Notes under the pieces: model-generated
Database searches by the model: none
What the model was told of the DNA's origin: nothing
Seen by the model: the letters and a program-made list of their open reading frames with translations, nothing else
Source of the DNA: CAVYXK01 sp963708245
GTDB lineage: Bacteria; Pseudomonadota; Alphaproteobacteria; Acetobacterales; Acetobacteraceae
DNA length: 64,000 nt
Reading direction: 5' to 3'
Assembly: GCA_963708245.1 (NCBI GenBank)
Contig: OY970201.1
Span: 1,054,001 to 1,118,000, forward strand
Position numbers and translations under genes: made by a program
Shown: piece by piece, positions 26,710 through 35,493 of the stretch
Layout: every line of letters begins with the position of its first letter
Position numbering within the stretch: position 1 is the stretch's first letter

Positions 26710-27291
26710 ATGCTGAAAATCCAGCGTGGCCGTGCCGTACGTACAGACCAGGAGGATCGTTTCGATTTCTTCAAGGCACGAGGATTGGGGCGTGGCGACG
26801 GTTCCCGTGCCGGACTGAGCGATATGGTGTCAGACGATGACACCGTCCCGGAGGCAGAAACTCGAATACTTGGTTGGCCGTTATTTCGTTCTATATCAGG
26901 ACTGTTCCGGCTCGTGATGCCCGGCTTGGTGCTTGCCGGCGCCTGCCTTGCCGGCTCGCACGGTGCTCGGGCGGCTCACCTCGCTTCCCAGCAAGGCGCG
27001 ATCTGGCCCGGCGAGACCGGCCTCGCCTCTTATTATGGATCGCGCCACCAGGGTCGGCGGACGGCCAGCGGGGGACAGTTCGACCAGAAAGCGTTGACCG
27101 CCGCGCACCCGTGGTTGCCGTTCGGCACGAAGGTGCGGGTCACGGCGGTCGCCACCGGCCTTTCCGTGGTGGTCATCATCACTGATCGGCTGCCGTCGCG
27201 GCGGCGGGCGATCGATCTCTCGCTAGCTGCGGCCCGTCTGTTGGGGATCGTGCGGCAGGGGTTGGCGGAGGTTTTGCTAACGCCGGCCTGA
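26710..27291 (+). CDS. rlpA: RlpA-like double-psi beta-barrel lytic transglycosylase
   Basis: 193 aa. A non-canonical start region of about 55 hydrophilic residues precedes a hydrophobic segment (RLVMPGLVLAGACLAGSHGA), which may be an internal signal anchor, or the true start may be further in. The RlpA domain occupies the last 100 residues: GLASYYGSRHQGRRTASGGQ, LTAAHPWLPFGTKVRVT and the catalytic-type DRLPSRRRAIDLS. RlpA cleaves denuded glycan strands at the septum or acts as an envelope lipoprotein. Here the SPOR domain is absent, as in many alphaproteobacterial short forms. Confidence 0.8.
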   Translation: MLKIQRGRAVRTDQEDRFDFFKARGLGRGDGSRAGLSDMVSDDDTVPEAETRILGWPLFRSISGLFRLVMPGLVLAGACLAGSHGARAAHLASQQGAIWPGETGLASYYGSRHQGRRTASGGQFDQKALTAAHPWLPFGTKVRVTAVATGLSVVVIITDRLPSRRRAIDLSLAAARLLGIVRQGLAEVLLTPA

Positions 27292-27433
27292 CACGCGCGA
27301 AGTGCGACCAGAGCCGATCGCAAGCACTGTGCGGGTGGATCTGGCCACCTATGACACGACGCTACCGCCGGCGGCGACAGCCTGACGGGGCTTCCGGCCT
27401 TCGCCGGCCGCGCAGAAGAAGAAGGCAAGCTAC

Positions 27434-27492
27434 ACCTCTCCCGCCCTGCGGGAGAGGTCGCCGCGCGGCAGCGCGGCCGGTGAGGGTGCCCC
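27434..27492. repeat. palindromic repeat, extended type
   Basis: Perfect 11-bp arms ACCTCTCCCGC and GCGGGAGAGGT around a CCT loop (27434-27458), followed by CGCCGCGCGGCAGCGCGGCC and GGTGAGGGTG. It is the only notable structure in the 282-base gap between rlpA and the aldo/keto reductase gene. A related extended copy is at 62600-62695. Confidence 0.75.
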
Positions 27493-27573
27493 GCCGGGGC
27501 CGCGACCGCTGCCGATTTCAGCCACCCTAAAGGTGCTCTAAACTCGACACACAATAGATGGAGGAGACCCATC

Positions 27574-28578
27574 ATGCCTCATTGGGACAAGCGCCGCGTT
27601 GGCCGCACGTCGTTGGAAGTGACAGTGCTGGGTTTCGGCACCGCGACGATGGGAGGCAGCCGCATCCAGGTCTCGCGCGAGGAAAGCGAGGCGATGGTGC
27701 GCGCCGCCTGGGACGCCGGGGTCCGCTATGTCGATACCGCCCCGTTCTACGGCGTCGGCTCTGCCGAGCGCCGCGTCGGCGATGCACTGCGCGACAAACC
27801 GCGCGACGAATGGGTGCTCTCGACCAAGGTAGGCCGCCTGCTGAAGCCGCGCCGCGAGCAGCAGGGCGTCACCGATGGCCGGCTGGCGCCGATGCCGTTC
27901 ACCGTCTTGTACGACTATGGCTACGACGCAATCATGCGCTCGGTCGAGGACAGCTATCAGCGCCTCGGCCTCGACAAGATCGACATTCTGTTCGTGCACG
28001 ATATCGGCGCCTATCAACACAAGGAAGCAGCGCCGGGGCACATGAAAGTGCTGCGCGAGAGCGGCTACAAGGCGCTGACGGAGCTGAAGCGCTCCGGCGT
28101 CATCAGCGCCTTCGGTATCGGCGTGAACGAGAAGGAAGTCCTGCTCGAAGCGATGGGCTGGGGCGAGTGGGACGTCTTCCTGCTCGCCGGCCGCTACACG
28201 TTGCTGGAGCAGGCGCCGCTCGACGACCTGCTGCCGCTGTGCGAGAAGCGCGGCACCTCGATCGTGATCGGAGGGCCGCTGAATTCCGGCGTCCTGGCTG
28301 GTCGCGACACATGGAACTATGCGCCCGCGCCCCCCGAGGTGGTGGACCGCGTGAAGCGCATTCAGGCAGTCTGCGACCGGCATCACGTGCCATTGCCGGC
28401 GGCGGCGCTGCAGTTTCCACTGGCCCACAAGGTAGTATGCGCAACGATCCCCGGCCCACGTACGGTCGAGGAGTTCAAGACCAATGTCGAGCTGATCCGC
28501 CGCAAAATCCCCGCCGACCTCTGGGCCGAGCTGAAGCAAGAGAATCTGCTTCATCCGGATGCCCCTGTGCCCGCTTGA
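27574..28578 (+). CDS. aldo/keto reductase (D-threo-aldose dehydrogenase-like)
   Basis: 334 aa. AKR TIM barrel with the catalytic tetrad visible: Asp in YVDTAPFYG, Tyr in the same block, Lys in LSTKVGRLL and His in LFVHDIGAY. FGTATMGG near the start and the cofactor loop GPRTVEEFKTN complete the family pattern. The length and LLKPRREQ insert match the L-fucose / D-threo-aldose 1-dehydrogenase group. GGAGG lies 10 bases before the ATG. The LLM oxidoreductase gene begins 25 bases after its stop. Confidence 0.87.
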   Translation: MPHWDKRRVGRTSLEVTVLGFGTATMGGSRIQVSREESEAMVRAAWDAGVRYVDTAPFYGVGSAERRVGDALRDKPRDEWVLSTKVGRLLKPRREQQGVTDGRLAPMPFTVLYDYGYDAIMRSVEDSYQRLGLDKIDILFVHDIGAYQHKEAAPGHMKVLRESGYKALTELKRSGVISAFGIGVNEKEVLLEAMGWGEWDVFLLAGRYTLLEQAPLDDLLPLCEKRGTSIVIGGPLNSGVLAGRDTWNYAPAPPEVVDRVKRIQAVCDRHHVPLPAAALQFPLAHKVVCATIPGPRTVEEFKTNVELIRRKIPADLWAELKQENLLHPDAPVPA

Positions 28579-28603
28579 AGATTGGCCACCTGACGAGACA
28601 TCG

Positions 28604-29656
28604 ATGCGCATCTTCACAAGGCTGCCACCGCACAACTGGCGCAAGGTGGGAGCGTTCGCGCGTGCCGCAGAACAGGCCGGCTTCGATGCGCTGACCACGG
28701 TCGAGCTGGCACATGACTGCTTCGCTCCGCTCGGCTTCGCCGCGTTGGCGACCGAGCGAGTGGAGCTGACGCCTTCGATCGCCGTCGCCTTTCCGCGCAG
28801 CCCGACCGTACTGGCGAGCCAGGCCTGGGACCTTCAGGCCAATTCCAATGGCCGCTTCGTGCTGGGTCTCGGCAGCCAGGTAAAGGGCCACAACGAGCGG
28901 CGCTTCGGCATTCCGTGGTCGCCGCCGGCGCCGCGGCTGCGCGATTACGTGCGCGCGCTGCGGGCGATCTGGCGCTGTTGGGAGACGCGCGGGCGGCTCG
29001 ATTATCGTGGCCCGCACTATCAGCTCACGCTGATGACGCCGGATTTCTCGCCGGAGCCGACCGGGTTGCCGATGATCCCGGTCGCAATCGCCGCGGTCGG
29101 CGAGGCGATGCTGCGGGTTGCCGGCCAAGTCGCGGACGGGGTCCGCCTGCACCCGCTCTGCTCGCGCCGCTATCTGGAGCAGGTCTGTCTGCCGCGGCTT
29201 GCAGAAGGGATGCAGAGGGCCGGACGCCGTCGGGAGAATTTCGACATCCACGGCGGCGGATTCATCGTCACCGGTCCGGACGAGGCGGCGGTGGCCGCGG
29301 GGAAAGAAGAGGTGCGCGCGCGCATCGGGTTTTATGGCTCAACCCGCGCATATCTGCCGATCCTGGCGCTGCACGGGCTCGAGGAGCTGGGGCACCGCCT
29401 GCATCGTCTGTCGGTCGAAGGGCACTGGCACCAGATGCCGGCGCTGGTGTCCGACGAGGTGGTGCGGATTTTCGCCGCTTGCGGGACCTATGATGCGATC
29501 GCCGGTGAGATCGCGCGGCGTTTCGGCGGGGTGGCGGATTCGATCGACCTCGATTTCCCGGCTGGCACGCCGATCGATGTGCAGCGGGAGGTGCTGGCAA
29601 AAATCCACCGTATTCCGCACGTGTTCACCGGGTTCGACACTGCTTGGGCCGAGTGA
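28604..29656 (+). CDS. LLM-class F420-dependent oxidoreductase (TIGR03617-like)
   Basis: 350 aa from MRIFTRLPPHNWRKVG. Luciferase-like monooxygenase fold: the N-terminal AFARAAEQAGFDALTTVELA, FPRSPTVLASQAWDLQANSN, GRFVLGLGSQVKGHNERRFG and, later, VADGVRLHPLCSRRYLEQV. The family is defined as F420-dependent in actinobacteria; whether this organism makes F420 is not visible in the window, so FMN use is possible. The frame is open back to 28559, overlapping the aldo/keto reductase stop. Confidence 0.82.
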   Translation: MRIFTRLPPHNWRKVGAFARAAEQAGFDALTTVELAHDCFAPLGFAALATERVELTPSIAVAFPRSPTVLASQAWDLQANSNGRFVLGLGSQVKGHNERRFGIPWSPPAPRLRDYVRALRAIWRCWETRGRLDYRGPHYQLTLMTPDFSPEPTGLPMIPVAIAAVGEAMLRVAGQVADGVRLHPLCSRRYLEQVCLPRLAEGMQRAGRRRENFDIHGGGFIVTGPDEAAVAAGKEEVRARIGFYGSTRAYLPILALHGLEELGHRLHRLSVEGHWHQMPALVSDEVVRIFAACGTYDAIAGEIARRFGGVADSIDLDFPAGTPIDVQREVLAKIHRIPHVFTGFDTAWAE

Positions 29657-29670
29657 AGGGGTCCCACAGG

Positions 29671-29711
29671 CCCCTCCCCTCGGTCGCCTCCCGCAATAGG
29701 AGGCGGAGACC
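29671..29711. repeat. palindromic repeat upstream of uvrB
   Basis: CCCCTCCCCTCGGTCGCCTC then CCGCAATAGGAGGCGGAGA. The arms are CGCCTCC and GGAGGCG, different in sequence from the other copies but still complementary, so pairing appears conserved while sequence drifts. Confidence 0.6.
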
Positions 29712-29773
29712 TCTTCACCCTCTCGACGCCCGGGGTTGCATGCGCCATCTCAGAGTTCCCCAGGAGCCGATGC

Positions 29774-31966
29774 ATGTCCGCTACACTGCTGCGCCGTCCC
29801 GCCCCCGTTCAGTTCATCCCGGAGAAGCAGCCGGCCAAGCTGATCAGTCGCCCGCTGCGCGTGGTTTCCGACTATCAGCCCTCGGGCGACCAGCCCTCGG
29901 CGATCGAAGGGCTGGTGCGCGGGGTGGAGCAGAACGAGCGCGACCAGGTGCTGCTCGGCGTCACCGGCTCGGGCAAGACCTTCACCATGGCCAAGGTGAT
30001 CGAGGCGGTGCAGAAGCCGGCCCTGATCCTGGCCCCCAACAAGACCCTCGCCGCGCAGCTCTATGGCGAAATGAAGAGCTTCTTCCCCGACAACGCGGTC
30101 GAATATTTCGTTTCTTACTACGACTACTACCAGCCAGAGGCGTACGTCCCGCGCACCGACACCTATATTGAGAAAGACGCCCAGATCAACGAGCAGATCG
30201 ACCGCATGCGCCATTCGGCAACGCAGGCGCTGCTGGAACGTGGCGACGTGATCATCGTTGCATCGGTGTCCTGCATCTACGGCATCGGCTCGGTCGAGAC
30301 CTATGCGCGCATGGTGGTGAAGCTTGAAACCGGCGGCCGGATCGACCGCGACAAGCTGGCCAAGGCGCTGGTCGAACTGCAATACCGCCGCAACGACCAG
30401 GCATTCCAGCGCGGCGCCTTCCGGCTGCGCGGCGAAATCGTGGATATCTTCCCCAGCCACTACGAGGACCGCGCCTGGCGCATCAGCCTGTTCGGCGACG
30501 AGATCGAATCCATCCACGAATTCGACCCGCTGACCGGCGAACGGACGGCAGCGCTCGATGCGGTCACCGTCTACGCCAACAGCCACTATGTCACGCCGCG
30601 CCCAACATTGGCTCAGGCGATCGTGGACATCCGGAAGGAGCTGAAAGAGCGGCTCGACGAGCTGGTGGCCGAGGGAAAGCTGCTGGAGGCTGAGCGGCTG
30701 CAGCAGCGCACCACCTTCGACATCGAGATGATGGAAACAACCGGCTCCTGCAAAGGGATCGAGAACTACTCCCGGTACCTGACCGGCCGCCGGCCCGGCG
30801 ATCCGCCGCCAACGCTGTTCGAATATCTGCCGGAGAACGCGCTGCTGATCGTCGATGAGAGCCACGTCACCGTGCCGCAGCTCGGCGGCATGTTCCGCGG
30901 CGACTTCAACCGCAAGTCGATCCTCGCCGAGTTCGGCTTCCGCCTGCCGTCCTGCGTCGATAACCGGCCGCTCAAATTCGAGGAGTGGGAGACCTATCGC
31001 CCGCAAACGATGTTCGTGTCCGCCACGCCCGGCCCGTGGGAGATGGAGCGCACGGGCGGCGTGTTCGTCGAACAGGTGATCCGCCCCACCGGCCTGATCG
31101 ATCCGATGACGGATGTGCGACCCGTGGAGCGCCAGGTCGATGACCTGCTGGCCGAATGTCGCGCGGTCGCGGGCCGCGGCGGGCGCGTGCTGGTCACGAC
31201 GCTAACCAAGCGAATGGCCGAAGACCTGACTGACTACCTGACCGAGCACGGCGTGAAAGTGCGCTACCTGCACTCCGATATCGACACGCTGGAGCGGATC
31301 GAGATCGTCAGGGATCTGCGCCTGGGCGTGTTCGACGTACTGGTGGGGATCAACCTGCTGCGCGAGGGCCTGGATATTCCCGAATGCATGCTGGTGGCGA
31401 TCCTGGATGCCGATAAGGAAGGGTTCCTCCGCTCGACCACCTCGCTGGTGCAGACCATCGGTCGGGCGGCGCGCAACATCGACGGGCGGGTGATCCTGTA
31501 CGCCGACACGATGACCGACAGTCTGCGCCGCGCGATCGAGGAGACCGAGAGGCGCCGGAACAAGCAGCGCGACTGGAACGAGCAGCACGGCATCACCGCG
31601 CAGTCGGTCAGGAAGCAGATCGGTAATGTGCTGGCCTCGGTGTTCGAGCAGGACTACGTCACCGTAGCACCCGTCGCCGACGCCGGGCCGGCGGAGTTCG
31701 TCGGCAAGGACCTGAAGGCGGCAATCGCCGACCTGGAGAAGCGCATGCGCGCGGCCGCAGCCGACCTGGAATTCGAAGAGGCGGCACGGCTGCGTGACGA
31801 GATTCGCCGGCTCGAGGCGCTGGAGCTTGGGCTGGAGCCCCCGCCGGTTGCCAGTGCCACGCTGCGTCCTCGCCGGGATCGCACGCCGGAACCGCTGGGA
31901 CCGGGCGGCGGCGGTTATGATCCGTCGAAGCGCCGGGGCGGTCCACGTCGCCGGCGGGGGCCGTAA
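29774..31966 (+). CDS. uvrB: excinuclease ABC subunit B
   Basis: 730 aa. UvrB verifies DNA damage and loads UvrC in nucleotide excision repair. Seen: Walker A GVTGSGKTFTM near residue 63, the beta-hairpin YYDYYQPEAYVPRTDTYIEK that clamps DNA, DESH in LIVDESHVT, helicase motifs SATPGPWE, GINLLREGLDIPE and QTIGRAARN, and a C-terminal UVR motif (ADLEFEEAARLRDEIRRLE) that contacts UvrC. A short basic/Pro tail follows. AGGAG sits 8 bases before the ATG. Possible LexA control was not evident: I see no clear SOS box in the 107-base upstream gap. Confidence 0.97.
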   Translation: MSATLLRRPAPVQFIPEKQPAKLISRPLRVVSDYQPSGDQPSAIEGLVRGVEQNERDQVLLGVTGSGKTFTMAKVIEAVQKPALILAPNKTLAAQLYGEMKSFFPDNAVEYFVSYYDYYQPEAYVPRTDTYIEKDAQINEQIDRMRHSATQALLERGDVIIVASVSCIYGIGSVETYARMVVKLETGGRIDRDKLAKALVELQYRRNDQAFQRGAFRLRGEIVDIFPSHYEDRAWRISLFGDEIESIHEFDPLTGERTAALDAVTVYANSHYVTPRPTLAQAIVDIRKELKERLDELVAEGKLLEAERLQQRTTFDIEMMETTGSCKGIENYSRYLTGRRPGDPPPTLFEYLPENALLIVDESHVTVPQLGGMFRGDFNRKSILAEFGFRLPSCVDNRPLKFEEWETYRPQTMFVSATPGPWEMERTGGVFVEQVIRPTGLIDPMTDVRPVERQVDDLLAECRAVAGRGGRVLVTTLTKRMAEDLTDYLTEHGVKVRYLHSDIDTLERIEIVRDLRLGVFDVLVGINLLREGLDIPECMLVAILDADKEGFLRSTTSLVQTIGRAARNIDGRVILYADTMTDSLRRAIEETERRRNKQRDWNEQHGITAQSVRKQIGNVLASVFEQDYVTVAPVADAGPAEFVGKDLKAAIADLEKRMRAAAADLEFEEAARLRDEIRRLEALELGLEPPPVASATLRPRRDRTPEPLGPGGGGYDPSKRRGGPRRRRGP

Positions 31967-32158
31967 GCGGCGTGCCAAAGTCGGTGATTCTGGCCGCCGC
32001 TGCTCACACTTCTGTCAACTGAGATGCCTGCGCAAAGTGCTTGCGAAGCAACGCGGCACCACACATTTTACCGCACGCCTCTGGCGCGCTCGCGGTTTCC
32101 GGAGACATTCGTGTGAAAACTCGACCCGCTCGCGCGAGAGGACAAAAAGCGGGAGACG

Positions 32159-33229
32159 ATGTTGAGCACGCAACAGTCGATCGACCTCACATCACGCCGT
32201 GCGGCCGTTTCTCCGTTTGCGCTGCCCGGCGATGACGCCCTCAGCAACGGGGTCAAGCACCAGGGGCTGCCCGACAACGACCGTCGATTCAAGGAGCTGC
32301 TGAACGCGCTGCCGGCCGCGGTGTACACGACCGATGCCGCCGAACGGATCACGTTCTTCAATGAAGCCGCCGCTGAGCTCTTGGGACACCGCCCGGAGCT
32401 TGGCAAGAGCGAGTGGTGCGGATCCTGGCGCCTTTATTGGCCCGACGGGACTCCGATGCGTCACGATGAGTGCCCGATGGCGGTGACGCTTCGAGAGGGC
32501 CGGTCCGTACGTGGGGAGGCAATCGCCGAGCGGCCGGACAGCACCAAGGTCCCGTTCGCCGCTTATCCGAAGCCGTTGCGGAATGAAGCCAGCGTGCTGG
32601 TCGGCGCGGTGAATACGCTGATCGATATCAGCCACCGCAACGCAGACGACGAGCGCCGGCGCCTTCTGATCAACGAGCTCAACCACCGGGTCAAAAACAC
32701 ACTCGCCACGGTTCAATCTATCGCCGCCTTCACCTCCCGAGATCTCGCCGGGGAGGCGTTGCAGTCGTTCGAGGCCAGGTTGATCGCGCTTTCGAACGCC
32801 CACGGCCTGCTGACGCGCGAGAGCTGGGAAGGTGCTTTCCTGCATGAGCTGGTCGCCAGGACGCTCGCTCCCCTGTCCGCGCCTTGTGAGGGGCGATTGG
32901 AGATCTCCGGACCGGAGCTGCGCCTGACACCGCAGATGGCTGTTGCGCTGTCGATGGCGCTGCATGAGCTGTGCACGAACGCGGCGAAATATGGTGCGCT
33001 GTCGGGGACGGAAGGGCGTGTCCATTGGTCCCTGGCTGGCCTGGATGGCAAGCGGCGGCTTCTGTTATGCTGGACTGAGCATGGCGGACCGCCGGTCCAG
33101 CCGCCGCGGCAATGCGGATTCGGGTCGCGCCTGATCGAACGCGGGATCGCCCATGAGCTTGGTGCAAATGTGCGGCTGGAGTTTGCGCCAACCGGTATTG
33201 TCTGCGAGATCGATGCGCCCCTGGCATGA
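32159..33229 (+). CDS. PAS-domain HWE/HisKA_2 sensor histidine kinase
   Basis: 356 aa, no membrane segment, so cytoplasmic. A PAS domain (RFKELLNALPAAVYTTDAAE to VNTLIDISHR, residues 42-160) precedes the phospho-acceptor H176 in INELNHRVKNTLATVQSIAA. The ATPase domain has MALHELCTNAAKYGALS (N-box) and LLLCWTEHGGP, the W-x-E feature of the HWE group, and GFGSRLIERG. These kinases often respond to light or stress in alphaproteobacteria. GGGAG lies 5 bases before the ATG. The single-domain response regulator gene follows 33 bases after the stop and is the probable partner. Confidence 0.88.
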   Translation: MLSTQQSIDLTSRRAAVSPFALPGDDALSNGVKHQGLPDNDRRFKELLNALPAAVYTTDAAERITFFNEAAAELLGHRPELGKSEWCGSWRLYWPDGTPMRHDECPMAVTLREGRSVRGEAIAERPDSTKVPFAAYPKPLRNEASVLVGAVNTLIDISHRNADDERRRLLINELNHRVKNTLATVQSIAAFTSRDLAGEALQSFEARLIALSNAHGLLTRESWEGAFLHELVARTLAPLSAPCEGRLEISGPELRLTPQMAVALSMALHELCTNAAKYGALSGTEGRVHWSLAGLDGKRRLLLCWTEHGGPPVQPPRQCGFGSRLIERGIAHELGANVRLEFAPTGIVCEIDAPLA

Positions 33230-33262
33230 GCGCGATTGGCGCGTAATCCGGCGCGCTTTCCC

Positions 33263-33664
33263 ATGACCGCCGCGCCCGAGAGGAAATGCCGGGTTCTCAT
33301 CGTCGAAGACGAGGCGATGATCGCGATGCTAATCGAGGACATGCTGTGCGACCTGGACTGCGAAGTGGTCGCCACGGTGGGTCGGTTCGAGGAGGCCATT
33401 GCGACAGCCGAGGCAGCTGACTTCGACGCGGCGCTGCTCGACGTGAATCTGGGCGGGCGTCCCGTGTTTCCGGTTGCCCAGGTGTTGGTGGAACGGGGAA
33501 TTCCGTTTGCGTTCCTGACCGGCTATGGCCCGACAGGGATCGATCCAGCTTATCCGGACGTGCCGGTTCTCGCGAAACCGTTCCTGGTGCAGGATCTGGA
33601 GGCCGTTCTTCACCGCCTGCGGGCGGACCGAGGTCGTCCGGAGGGCGCTTCGCCGGCTACTTGA
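33263..33664 (+). CDS. single-domain response regulator
   Basis: 133 aa from the ATG at 33263 (open to 33236). CheY-like receiver with acidic pair in VLIVEDEAMIAML, phospho-acceptor Asp at about residue 60 in ALLDVNLGG, FLTGYG and the conserved lysine in VLAKPFLVQDL. No output domain. Such receivers act in phosphorelays or as phosphate sinks beside HWE kinases, matching the preceding gene. Its 3' end overlaps the convergent GlcG-like gene by 8 bp. Confidence 0.87.
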   Translation: MTAAPERKCRVLIVEDEAMIAMLIEDMLCDLDCEVVATVGRFEEAIATAEAADFDAALLDVNLGGRPVFPVAQVLVERGIPFAFLTGYGPTGIDPAYPDVPVLAKPFLVQDLEAVLHRLRADRGRPEGASPAT

Positions 33665-34163
33665 GTTGGTCGCGGATTTTGTCGAGGCCGGCGCGGGCGC
33701 AGGCCTCGTCGAGATTGCCGCCGGGCGCGCCGGCGGCGCCGATCGCTCCGACCACTTCGTCGCCAACTTTGATGACCACGCCGCCGCCGAACAGGAGCAG
33801 GTGCGGAAGCTGGGTGAACAAAGCGGAGAAACCGGGGACTGTCTTTGCCCGCTCCACCAGCACACTGGTATCGATCTTGAACGAGGCGGCGGTGTAGGCC
33901 TTGGCGTACGCGCTATCGAGCGTGTGGCTGCCGGCGCGATCGCCGCGCAAGACTGCCTGGCGCACGCCGTCGGCGTCGACGACGACCGAGGTCTCGGAAT
34001 ATCCCTCTTTGGCACAGGTTGCGACGACTTCGCCGGCAGCTTCGTTGGCGAGCTCCGCCGATAGCCGGTGAGTGGTGAGCAGTCCGTCGGCCCGCGCAGG
34101 TACAGCGGTCAGAACCAGAACGAACACCGCTGCCGATCGGCGAAGCGTCGCGTCGCTCTGCAT
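33657..34163 (-). CDS. exported GlcG/HbpS-family haem-binding-like protein
   Basis: 168 aa. Start at 34163 (MQSDATLRRSAAVFVLVLTA) gives a proper signal peptide cleaved at ARA-DG; the frame is open to 34271 but without a signal. The mature part matches the GlcG/HbpS fold: VVDADGVRQAVLRGDRAG, AYAKAYTAASFKIDTSVL, LLLFGGGVVIKVGDEVVGAI and GAAGAPGGNLDEACARAGLD. HbpS binds haem extracellularly and GlcG occurs in glycolate loci; neither role is supported by neighbours here. Confidence 0.82.
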   Translation of the reverse strand: MQSDATLRRSAAVFVLVLTAVPARADGLLTTHRLSAELANEAAGEVVATCAKEGYSETSVVVDADGVRQAVLRGDRAGSHTLDSAYAKAYTAASFKIDTSVLVERAKTVPGFSALFTQLPHLLLFGGGVVIKVGDEVVGAIGAAGAPGGNLDEACARAGLDKIRDQLK

Positions 34164-34258
34164 CGTGGTTTTCTTCCTGCCGCCGTGCAGAAGAGTTGTT
34201 ATCGCCATTCGGTTCGTCCTGCCGCAGGCGGGATCACATCTCCGCATCCATCTCATTA

Positions 34259-34822
34259 TCACTCCCGCCAAATCACTGCCTCTGTCAATCCGAGTTCCTC
34301 GAACTCGGCTGCGCGCAACGGAGCCTCGGCAACGGAGAAGAACTCGTCGAGCTGCGGCGGTCGGACCGACGTACCGCTGAGCATAGCGTGTGCTTGGCCA
34401 CGGTGGTGGATCTGGTGTTGGAAGAGGTGCAGCAATAGCCGATCGGCGCGCTCGCTCTGCACGCGTGTAACGCGATTCACGCGGATGATCTGGTCGGGGC
34501 CGGTTTCATCCAGTGATTCGCACCAGCCAATCAGCCGGCGGTCCACCGCAGCCTGCTCGGCGTGTAGCTCCGACACCGTTCGGCAAGGGATGGGATTCGC
34601 CCAAGCAGCCGGGCCAAGCGTGCCACCTTCGAGCGCATCGACATAAAACCGGTCGATGACGAGAATGTGGTTCAGCGTCGCCTGAATCGAGGGGAAAAAG
34701 CCTGTTCGCGGCGCCTCGAATTCTGACTGGGTCAACCTGGCACAGGCAGACAACAGGCGATGATTGGCCCAGGCGTTATTGTATGCCATGGAACGCAAAG
34801 TCAGAAGAAGTGACGCAGGCAT
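34259..34822 (-). CDS. DinB family protein (copy 1)
   Basis: 187 aa four-helix-bundle DinB/YfiT-like protein: SMAYNNAWANHRLLSACARL, TLNHILVIDRFYVDALEG and LFQHQIHHRGQAHAMLSG contain the three metal-binding histidines (NH..., HQIHHRGQ). The C-terminal RPPQLDEFF is typical. Paralogue of the gene at 62030-62581, with which it shares most of these blocks. DinB proteins are often damage-inducible or thiol-transferase relatives; a specific role is unknown. AGGAGA lies 5 bases before the ATG. Confidence 0.87.
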   Translation of the reverse strand: MPASLLLTLRSMAYNNAWANHRLLSACARLTQSEFEAPRTGFFPSIQATLNHILVIDRFYVDALEGGTLGPAAWANPIPCRTVSELHAEQAAVDRRLIGWCESLDETGPDQIIRVNRVTRVQSERADRLLLHLFQHQIHHRGQAHAMLSGTSVRPPQLDEFFSVAEAPLRAAEFEELGLTEAVIWRE

Positions 34823-34891
34823 GCGTGTCTCCTATGTAGAGGCAGGTGTTTGATCGCGGGTGACGTCCTTGCTGAAAGCTGAAGGTGTTCC

Positions 34892-35449
34892 ATGGACAGA
34901 GTTGCCAGGATCGTCCTGCTCAATGGAGTGGGTAGCGCAGGCAAAAGCTCCATAGCAAAAGCCCTGCAGACGATAACCGTCGATCCCTTCCTCCACGTGC
35001 AGATGGATACATTCCTTCAGATGCTCCCGGAACGCTACCAGAATCATCCTGGCGGGCTCACCTTTGCAACCGTCCAGGAAGACGGAAACTCATCAGTTGT
35101 CATCAAAACGGGGCCGGTGGCTGACCGAGCCTTCCGAGGCATGCAGCATGCCATCGCCGCGATGGCTGCACAAGGAAACAATCTGATCGTCGATGACGTT
35201 CTGCTGGGGCAGGGGATAGTGGAGTATGTCGAGCTCCTCGCTCCTTTTGACCTCTTCCTTGTCGGTGTCCTTGCCCCGCTGGTCGTGCTCGAAGAACGAG
35301 AGCGCCAGCGGGGTGATCGATTGATCGGCTTGGCTCGATGGCAATACAATCGCGTCCATCAGGGCATGAAATATAACCTTGAAGTTGACACGAGCGTCGC
35401 CTCGCCAATGGAGTGCGCCCATCTGATCAGGCGAACGTTCCGACTGTAA
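34892..35449 (+). CDS. chloramphenicol phosphotransferase-like P-loop kinase
   Basis: 185 aa. P-loop GVGSAGKSS at residues 12-20 after IVLLN is the CPT (chloramphenicol 3-O-phosphotransferase) signature, followed by FLHVQMDTFLQMLP, NLIVDDVLLGQG and LERERQRGDRLIGLARWQ-like helix with HQGMKYNLEVDT. The family includes proteins acting on unknown alcohols or nucleosides, so antibiotic resistance should not be assumed. Base composition is slightly AT-richer than neighbours. Divergent from DinB copy 1. Confidence 0.75.
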   Translation: MDRVARIVLLNGVGSAGKSSIAKALQTITVDPFLHVQMDTFLQMLPERYQNHPGGLTFATVQEDGNSSVVIKTGPVADRAFRGMQHAIAAMAAQGNNLIVDDVLLGQGIVEYVELLAPFDLFLVGVLAPLVVLEERERQRGDRLIGLARWQYNRVHQGMKYNLEVDTSVASPMECAHLIRRTFRL

Positions 35450-35493
35450 GTGAATGTAACACCTCGAACGTGGTCATCGGACCCGCGCCCACT

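Noticed and set aside
34892..35449. Chloramphenicol resistance gene
   Set aside because: The protein has the CPT-type P-loop, but the family contains many members of unknown function; nothing here shows drug specificity.
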